Shown here: one piece after another, positions 56,712 to 64,000 of the stretch
Numbering within the stretch: position 1 is the stretch's first letter
Layout: every line of letters starts with the position of its first letter
Source: Hordeum vulgare subsp. vulgare
Taxonomy: Eukaryota; Streptophyta; Magnoliopsida; Poales; Poaceae
Assembly: GCF_904849725.1 (NCBI RefSeq)
Contig: NC_058518.1
Location: forward strand, 512,991,225 to 513,055,224
Direction: 5' to 3'
DNA: 64,000 bases
Notes under the pieces: generated by a model
Databases searched by the model: none
Told to the model about the DNA's origin: nothing
The model's input: the letters and a program-made list of their open reading frames with translations, nothing else
Position numbers and translations under genes: made by a program

Positions 56712-58930
56712 TCTACGCAAACAGCTTTTATGCCGGGACGTAATATCCTTGAAGGAGTCGTTGTCTTGCATGAAACTCTTCATGAAATTCACTCAAAGAA
56801 ACTTGATGGGGTTATCTTCAAAGTGGATTTTGAAAAAGCTTACGATAAAGTTAAATGGTTGTTTCTGCAGCAAACCCTACGCATGAAGGGTTTCGATGAG
56901 CTGTGGCGTAGGCACGTCGATTGTTTTATAAAAAAAGGGAAGTGTTGGTGTCAAAGTGAATGATGATGTGGGTCATTTTTCCAGACACTGAAGGGTCTCC
57001 GGCAAGGGGATCCAATGTCTCCCATTTTATTTAACATTGTCGCTGATATGTTGGCACTGCTGATTAAGCGGGCTAATGAGAAGGACCTTGTGGGGGGCTT
57101 GATCCCGCATCTTGTTGATGGGGGTGTCTCTATTTTACAGTATGCAGACGACACGATTCTTTTTTTGGAGCATGATCTCAGTAAAGCCAAAAACCTCAAA
57201 CGTATCCTATGCTTATTTGAACAGCTATCGGGGCTGGAGATTAATTTTCATAAAAGTGAATTATTTTGCTTTGGAAAGGCCAAGGATGAGCAACTCACGT
57301 ATAATCAATTGTTCGATTGTGCTAGTGGGATTTTACCTTTTACGTATTTAGGGATCCCAATTCATCACAGAAAATTATCAAATAAGGATTGGAAATGTAT
57401 CGAGGACCGGTTCGAAAAAAAGTTGAGCTGTTGGAAGGGCAAGCTCTTATCGTATGGAGGAAGGTTGGTACTTGTTAATTCGGTATTAACAAGTATGCCT
57501 ATGTTTCTCCTATCCTTCTTTGAAGTACCTATTGGGGTGCGGAAAATGTTGGATTTCTATCGGTCACGTTTTTTTCTGGCAGAGTGATGAGATCAAGACT
57601 AAATACAGGCTCTCGAGATGGGACATCATTTGTAGACCTAAGGATCAAGGGGGTTTAGGGATTGAAAATTTAGAGATTAAAAATAAATGTCTACTCAGCA
57701 AATGGCTGTTTAGATTATCTATGGAGACAGAAGGGTTGTGGGTATAGATTCCGACGAATAAATACCTACACAACAAGACTTTGGCGCAGGTTACAGTGAG
57801 ACCAGCTGATTCCCCGTTCTGGAAGGGGTTGATGCAGTCAAAGAATGCATTTTTCCTCAGGACAAAGTTTGTTATTGGCAATGGCCAATCTACGAGATTC
57901 TGGGAGGGTATTTGGATGGGGGAGACGCCTTTAGCCATTCAGTATCCGCAACTGTACCATATTACACAACGGCGACAGGCGACCATTGCGTCAATATTGC
58001 GCGAGGTTCCTCTTAATATTCAGTTCCGTAGAGCCTTACTTGGTAACACATGGTCTAGCTGGCTGCATCTAGTTAGAAGGTTGATGGTTATTAACCTTAC
58101 TGAGAATCCCGATAGTGTTCGTTGGAAGTTGACCACTAACGGAGTATTCTCTGTAAAATCTATGTATTTAGATCTCATAGATTCAGTACCTATTCCGAAG
58201 TCCATACATATTTGGAAGGTCAAAGTTCCACTTAGAATTAAGATCTTCATGTGGTTTGTTCAAAGGGGGTTATTCTAACAAAGGATAATTTGGCAAAACG
58301 TAACTGGAAAGGTAATACTAGATGCAGCTTCTGTCAGCACAATGAAACGATTAAACACCTCTTTCTGGATTGTCCTCTGGCTAAACTTCTATGGCGAACG
58401 CTTCTTATTACTTTCAACATTAAGCCACCCAACAGTTTAAACACGTTATTTGGGACGTGGTTAAAGGAGGTTGATGTTAAAACTGCTAGCCTTATCCGAG
58501 TAGGAACATGTGCACTTTTGTGGGCTACATGGAACTGTAGAAATGACTTGGTATTTAACAAACATCAAGATATTCACTTTTTGCAGGTCATTTTCACGGC
58601 TACTGCCTTGATCCGCACATGGTCATCACTCACTCCTGTGAAAGCCAGGGAGCCTTTGGTTACTGGGTGTGTCCGATGGGAGATGGTAGCTCGGGTTATC
58701 TTCAACCGGTTTGGATGACGTCATATTAATAGGATAGGTGGTTAGTCATCTAGGCTTATTTTTATGCACCCCGGTTGTGGCGAGTTGGACGCCGTGTATC
58801 TTTCTCTCTTTTTATTTTATTTTATTGGAGACTATTTGTACTGTTCGATGACTTAGGATCGTTTTTAATATATGGCCGCATGCATCCCTCGATGCAGAGG
58901 CCGGGGCATCGCCTCCTTTTCTAAAAAAAA
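56712..58930 (+). mobile_element. 5'-truncated LINE (plant L1 type), downstream copy
   Basis: The complete form of the LINE whose fragments end units 1 and 2. Homology to the upstream LINE starts within the reverse transcriptase and runs to a poly-A of eight A ending at 58930. An 8-bp target duplication ACTTATAA flanks it (56704-56711 and 58931-58938). It lies in the same orientation as the upstream LINE. Confidence 0.9.
56730..58718 (+). pseudogene. LINE ORF2 remnant (RT and zf-RVT)
   Basis: The reverse transcriptase continues at 57015-57587 with YADDTILF (catalytic), KINFHKSE-like text and KKLSCWKGKLLSYGGRLVLVN. Frame changes occur at the A-run near 56931-56938, at the T-run near 57569-57575 and near 58260-58270. 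A stop lies at 57745-57747. The 3' part (57781-58278 and 58251-58718) has FWEGIWMGETPL, RIKIFMWFV and the zinc-binding block RCSFCQHNETIKHLFLDCPL. Non-functional. Confidence 0.85.
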
Positions 58931-58938
58931 ACTTATAA

Positions 58939-60194
58939 CAAGACTTATCCCATATCCTTAGGAACCAAAGTAACTACTCACACAGCATATTCATGTTCAT
59001 AATCAGAGGGGTATTTATAATAATTATGGATCTGAACATGTAATCTTCCATCAAGTAAACCAACTAGCATCAACTGCAATGAGTAATCAACACTACTAGC
59101 AACCCACATGTACCGATTTGAGGTTTGAGACAAAGATCGGATACAAGAGATGAACTAGGGTTTGGAGACGAGATGGTGCTGATGAAGATGTTGATGGAGA
59201 TTGACCCCCTCTCGATGAGTGGATCGTTGGTGATGACGACGGCTTTGATTTCCCCCTCCGGGAGGGAAGTTTCCCCGACAGAATAGCTCCGTCCGAGCTC
59301 TAGATTGGTTATGTCCAAGTTCCGCCTCGAGACGACAAATGCTACTTCTTAAGCTTGTGTTGGTTTTTTCCTTGAAAAGAAAAGGGTGATGCAGCAAAGT
59401 AGAGATAAGTATTTCCCTCAGTTTGAGAACCAAGGTATCAATGCAGTAGGAGTATCAAGATGAGGCACCAAGACACCTGCGCAAGAACAAACAAACTTGC
59501 ACCCAACACGATAAAGGGGTTGTCAATCCCTTTACGATTACTTGCAAGGTGAGATATGATAGTGATAATAGGTAAATATAAATAAATAAATAAAATTGCA
59601 ACAAGGTATTTTTGGTATTTTTGTATGTTGATCTGAATATATAATGTGTAAAATAGACCCGGGGGCCATAGTGTTCACTAGAGGCTTCTCTCATGATAGC
59701 AAGTACTCCGTATTACGGTGGGTGAACGAATTACTGTCGAGCAATTGATAGAATCGCGCAAGGTCATCACGATATCTAAGGCAATGATCATACATATATG
59801 CATCACGTCCGAGACAAGTAGTCCGATACTTTCTGCATCTACTACTATTACTCCACACATCGACCGCTATCTAGCATGCATCTAGTGTATTAAGTTTATA
59901 ACAAACAGAGTAACGCCTTAAGCAAGATGACATAATGTAGAGGGATAAATTCATGCAATATGATATAAACCCCATCTTTTTACCCTTGATGACAATAACA
60001 TGATGCGTGCCTCGCTAGCCCTTCTGCCACTAGGTGAGGACACCACACGGTATGAACCCAAAACCAAGCACTTCTCCCATTGCAAGAATTATAGATCAAG
60101 TTGGCCAAACGAAACCCATAACTCGAAGAAAATTACAATGATACAAAATCATGCATATAAGAAATCAGAGGAGACTCAAATAATATTTATAGAT
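58939..60194. repeat. Dispersed Triticeae repeat, superfamily not assigned
   Basis: I recognise the text (GGGTGATGCAGCAAAGTAG, then AAAGGGGTTGTCAATCCCTT, then CATCGACCGCTATCTAGCATG) as a very common wheat and barley dispersed repeat, but cannot assign it to a superfamily from the sequence. No coding region; open frames are short and unsupported. It is interrupted at 60195 by the Sukkula LTR. Confidence 0.6.
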
Positions 60195-60312
60195 TGTCAC
60201 GCCCAAGATGCGACCCTATCCTCAATTTGGCACGAAGGCCTCGTCAGGGATAGAAGCGCATCTCGTCGTGTCGCAAGAATGGATATCGTCACAAGTACAT
60301 GTACTGAAAAGA

Positions 60313-60314
<2 letters not shown>

Positions 60315-60376
<62 letters not shown>
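60315..60376. repeat. (AT)31 microsatellite
   Basis: 62 bases of pure AT dinucleotides inside the LTR. A short GAA run (about 60545-60563) follows. Confidence 0.95.
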
Positions 60377-60380
<4 letters not shown>

Positions 60381-62666
60381 TTGGCTTACACTCGCCACAA
60401 GCTACATCAGAGTCACATCAGTACATTACATATTCATCAAGAGTAATAGCAGGGTCCGACTACGGACGAAAACAAACGACAAAATAAGAACGACATCCAT
60501 CCTTGCTATCCCAGGCTGCCGTCCTGGAACCCATCCTAGATCGATGAAGAAGAAGAAGAAGAAGCAACTCCAAATGAACAATCAACGCACTCGCGTCAAG
60601 GAACCATTACGTGTACCTGCAACTGGTGTTGTAATAATCTGTGAGCCACAGGGGGACTCAGCAATCTCATTTCCAAAGGTATCAAGACTAGCAAAGCTTA
60701 GTGGGTGAGGCATGGTTAAGTGGTGAGGTTGCAGCAGCGGTTAAGCATATATTTGGTGGCTAAACTTACGAGTACAAGAATAAAGAGGGGGATGATCTAC
60801 GCATAACGGACGTCACTACAGATGATCAAATGAATGATCCTGAACACCTACCTACGTCAGACATAACCCCACCGTGTCCTCGATCGGAGAAAGAACTCAC
60901 GAAAGAGACAGTCACGGTTACGCACACAGTTGCCAAGTTTTAATTAAGTTAACTTCAAGTTATCTAGAACCAGTGTTAAACAAACTTTCCACGTTATCAC
61001 ATAACCGCGGGCATGGCTTTCCGAAAGATTTAACCCTGCAGGGGTGCTCCAACTAGTCCATCACAAATTACCACAAGCCGCATAGAAATCCTCAATCACG
61101 AAGCTCGCGATCTCGTCGGATTCCCTAATGGAAAACCTCAACTCTGACATTACCCAAAGCATCACCGGAATCCCGATGCACAAGATATCTCGTCAAAGGT
61201 AAAACTTATCCAGCAAGGCCGCCCGACGTGTCGACGATCCCGATAGGAGTCGCGTACCTCGTTCTCAGGACACGGCGGATGAGCTAGACGTCGGGATCGC
61301 TAAACCTCCGGGTGACCAGAGGGGCGCCGGACATCGCTCAGGTGGGGCCAACACTCATGAGGAGCACTGGCCCGGGGTTGATTAAATTATCCTCGGGGTC
61401 CGGAAAGTCCCTATGCAATTTTATTAGGTGATTAGGCAAATGTAGTACCAAAGTTGGGCCTTGCCAGACCAGCTTTAATCTAAAACGAATTATCAAGGGG
61501 GTCCCCATAACAACCCCGATCGTGTTAGGAGCGCTCATTTATGGAACATAACACCGGTAGTCAGAAACTAAGAGGGGCAAAGGTGGAACAAAACACCAGG
61601 CTAGAAAGGCCGAGCCTTCCACCTTTTACCAAGTATATAGGTGCATTAGATTAAACAACATTTAAATATGGTGATATAACAAGGAACCCATGCTTTCACA
61701 TGGAAGCAATGCACCTGCAACTAGCAACGCTATCAACATGATTAAGCAAGCGGTAACATAGCCAATCAGTGGTTTGCTAGGTCGAACAGGTTGAAGGTAA
61801 TCATGGCATTGTTGAGAGGCTGATATTTAACAGGTGGTAGGCAACGAGACATAAACGATAGAAGCGATAAAACTAGCATGGCAATGATAGTAGTGGTATC
61901 TGGGGAAATGATCATCTTGCCTGAGATCCCGTTGGAAGAAGAATGATTCCGTGAAGAAGACGAACCGATGTAGTCGAACGGGTCCTCACAATCCGACACG
62001 CTTGCGGAACTCTATCGAGACGGGGAAAACCGGAGCACAAATGAACACACGGAATTCACCACAAGATGCACAACACATATGATGCATGAGCAGCTGAAAA
62101 CATGCAAGTCACGGCATGACAAATCACACAATCAAACACTACACATTAAGTGAAGTTCAATATGCACGAGTTGCATATTGACGAAACTCCACGTTAATTA
62201 TTTAGTTCTATCCCGATTAGATACACGGCAATATTAAATGTTGTTAACATGGCAAGGGGTGAAGCGGTGATTCTACCTGTCATCCTAGTCGGTTAACACG
62301 TGGAACATAGAACGGAGCTACATTTCAAGAGATATGCACAACAGGAAGCACTAACTAAAATGATGCATGGATGCTCAATCCCTAACTATGCTCTTACTCC
62401 AACCTACAAAGGTAATCAAGTGCCACCTCATCACAAAGTGACACTTCTGCGGAACTGTTCAGAACTGGAAACTAGTGTCTCCATTGGAATCCTTGGGTTC
62501 TCGTACCCCAAAACCATATATAACGCTGCTATAAATGCATGCAGAAAAACACCAGAAACAGTAAAGGAAAAACTACACAGGATCAAACTACGCCAATAGC
62601 AAGAACATGGGCTGTTCTTGATATGCCAGATTTGGCAACAATATGCACAGGAAAAAAAAAATAAAA

Positions 62667-62735
62667 TGGAAGAAGGGGGACTCGAACCCACTTCCTACTT
62701 GCAACACAAGAGGACAATCACCATTGAGCTAGGCT
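62667..62735 (-). other. tRNA-like segment 1
   Basis: Minus strand: A-box TAGCTCAATGG, then a T-arm at 62675-62691 with loop TTCGAGT. No matching acceptor stem, so not a functional tRNA gene. Confidence 0.55.
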
Positions 62736-62824
62736 CAATTCACTGCCCTAACAGGAGAAATAATCTACTTATGCCATCTATGCAGGCAACGCAACCACAT
62801 GAGAACAAAATAGCAAAACAAACC

Positions 62825-62897
62825 GCGTTGCCTGGGGTTCGATCCCAGCACCTCTCAGTTGCAATTCTACGAGCTAACCAGCCGGGCTACTGTAGCG
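62825..62897 (-). other. tRNA-like segment 2
   Basis: Minus strand: GGTTAGCTCGTAGA D-arm text and a perfect T-arm CTGGG-ATCGAAC-CCCAG (62832-62848). The anticodon arm is degenerate. Confidence 0.6.
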
Positions 62898-62965
62898 CTA
62901 TGATAACAAAAGGATCCTTACTTTACTTAAATCTTACCACACGCTAACTGACGAAACTGAAAACA

Positions 62966-63040
62966 AAGACGGGATTCGATCCCAGGCCCTCTCGGTTTGG
63001 AGCACGCCGCGGTAACCAGTTCAGCTAACAGGCTAACTGA
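62966..63040 (-). other. tRNA-like segment 3
   Basis: Minus strand: A-box TAGCTGAACTGG, variable-loop-like GAGAGGGCC and T-arm at 62969-62985 with loop ATCGAAT. Acceptor stem not evident. Confidence 0.55.
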
Positions 63041-63944
63041 GTATCAACACAGCAGAACGGCTAGGTATTATGGAAGTACTAGAACGGATCTGAGCCAAAT
63101 AAAAAGGCTTTCGCCATGGACCTGTGCTCCTCACCCGTGACGAACTCGAAGGCGGAGGGGATGCAGTCGGGTGGCGCGGCCGGGAAGAGGGGGATGCACC
63201 ACATATGGAGGTAGGGGACCCTTTCCTAGAGGTGGGGAGCTCCGATTTGAGGCAGCGGAACGAGATCTGCTCGGACTCGAGGCAACCATGGCGGAGCATG
63301 GGACTTGGGGATGGCAGAGAGCGGCGGCTCTGGTCCATGGAAGCGCTGCAACGACGCCAGGGCGATCACCGCGTCAGGTCCGCACCTGAACGAGCATCGG
63401 GGCCATGGCTGGAGCACCATGGGTGGCAGGCTACTGAACTGAACCTGTCACAGAGAAACGAAAGAGAGAGGAAAAATTAGAGGAGGAAGGTGAGCAAGAA
63501 GGAGATGGGGAGGGGAGAGGATCTGGCCTGGGAGGACGGGCTCGGTCGGCTGCTGCGTTCGACCGGAGGTGGCCTGCGTTCCTGCTGGAACCAGGCGCTG
63601 ATGTGGTCGGCATCGGGTCCCGCTTCTGTTGGAAACTCCATGTGTTGCTGCTGCTTCTAACTACAGAGAGCACATAGAGAGAGTTACGGGAGAGGAAGAG
63701 AGATACACAGGAGAGGGAGAAGAAGATGGCGCGGGGCTCGAGCACGGGAAGATCTTCTCTTGCTGCTTCTGACCCTCTGGATCGAGACATGGGAGGCCGG
63801 CGCGGGGACAAGGCTTGGGGATCGAAGGGAGATCTGACGCGGCTGTGGTTAGCCTGATGCGCGTGGAAGTTTGGGCAGGGTGGCGGCGCGGCACGGAAAC
63901 AGAGGGAGGATCCCTAGGTTTTGGTCTGATTGGTCTGGATGGAC

Positions 63945-63954
63945 CTATATATAG
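63945..63954 (-). promoter_or_regulatory. LTR TATA box
   Basis: CTATATATAG, followed on the minus strand by GTCCATCCAGACC and a CT-rich leader. Likely core promoter of the LTR. Confidence 0.5.
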
Positions 63955-64000
63955 CAAGTGGATTAGCTTTAGGGGCATCTCGACCCTCTGATTTAGATCG

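Larger units (their letters stand above)
46090..57141 (+). repeat. Tandem NLR unit 3 (11,052 bp)
   Basis: Private changes seen against units 1 and 2: A at 48294, A at 50259, A at 50468, C at 50659, a 3-base loss near 56038, one TA fewer in the short TA run near 56115, T at about 56537, and T in place of C near 57131. At 57142 it runs on into the intact remainder of the downstream LINE. Confidence 0.95.
60195..64000 (-). mobile_element. Sukkula-type LARD long LTR (partial, minus strand)
   Basis: On the minus strand the LTR ends GGTCGCATCTTGGGCGTGACA at 60195, the published end sequence of the barley/wheat Sukkula LTR as I remember it. At least 3.8 kb of the LTR is present, and it runs past the window, in keeping with the 4-5 kb LTRs of this non-autonomous family. 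No protein is encoded. Open frames near 63033-63978 are GC-rich chance frames in the leader. The TATA box is at 63945-63954, and a CT-rich leader (minus strand) follows at about 63440-63900. Confidence 0.75.

Noticed and set aside
23975..57141. Array as a pure assembly duplication
   Set aside because: Unit-specific SNPs, indels and a clean chimeric joint argue against it, but it cannot be excluded without reads.
62667..63040. Functional tRNA genes
   Set aside because: T-arms and A-boxes are visible, but acceptor stems do not pair and anticodon arms are degenerate.
63033..63978. Minus and plus ORFs in the GC-rich right end as genes
   Set aside because: They overlap on both strands, are low in complexity and lie within the LTR leader. 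No domain seen.

Overview
The window is a piece of a large, repeat-rich grass genome, almost certainly Triticeae (wheat, Aegilops, barley or rye group). The signs are nested retrotransposons, many Stowaway MITEs with CTCCCTCC ends and TA target duplications, an LTR end that I recognise as the barley/wheat LARD element Sukkula, and intron-containing CC-NB-ARC-LRR (NLR) resistance-type genes. There is no prokaryotic gene, no CRISPR array and no functional tRNA or rRNA gene.

Layout. 1-770: a diverged relic of the NLR 5' flank, including its TATA box, split by a LINE 3' fragment. 982-1838: a PIF/Harbinger-type element with TTA target duplications. 2440-24013: a long LINE of the plant L1 type (ORF1 with zinc knuckle, ORF2 with endonuclease and reverse transcriptase), split inside ORF2 by a 13.9-kb Copia element (8582-22495; LTRs of 1414 and 1415 bp, 5-bp target duplication GAAGA). 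The Copia element has the Sirevirus plan: a long gag, a degenerate pol, a large extra ORF after RNase H, and three polypurine-tract motifs.

23975-57141: three direct tandem units of 11,058, 11,057 and 11,052 bp, differing at only about a dozen positions. Each unit carries one NLR gene (CC exon, NB-ARC exon, LRR exon), the same four Stowaway MITEs, a long 3' flank and a piece of a second, 5'-truncated LINE. The third unit runs into the rest of that LINE, which ends in a poly-A and an 8-bp target duplication (56704-56711 and 58931-58938). Units 1/2 and 2/3 meet at the same chimeric joint, where the reverse-transcriptase region of the downstream LINE is fused to the 3' end of the upstream LINE at a shared ATGCAGA. 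The first duplication therefore looks like a microhomology join between two flanking LINEs, followed by a further copy step.

All three NLR copies carry the same one-base loss near the end of the NB-ARC exon. With the conserved splice donor the mRNA would hit UGA exactly at the exon junction. A second donor 62 bases upstream restores the frame to the LRR exon and costs about 20 residues of the ARC2 region. The array is either a freshly amplified pseudogene or a gene that depends on that donor.

58939-60194 is a common Triticeae dispersed repeat. It is interrupted at 60195 by the minus-strand end of a Sukkula LTR, which runs off the window at 64000. That LTR holds an (AT)n tract, three tRNA-like segments and a TATA-containing promoter region, all on the element's own (minus) strand.
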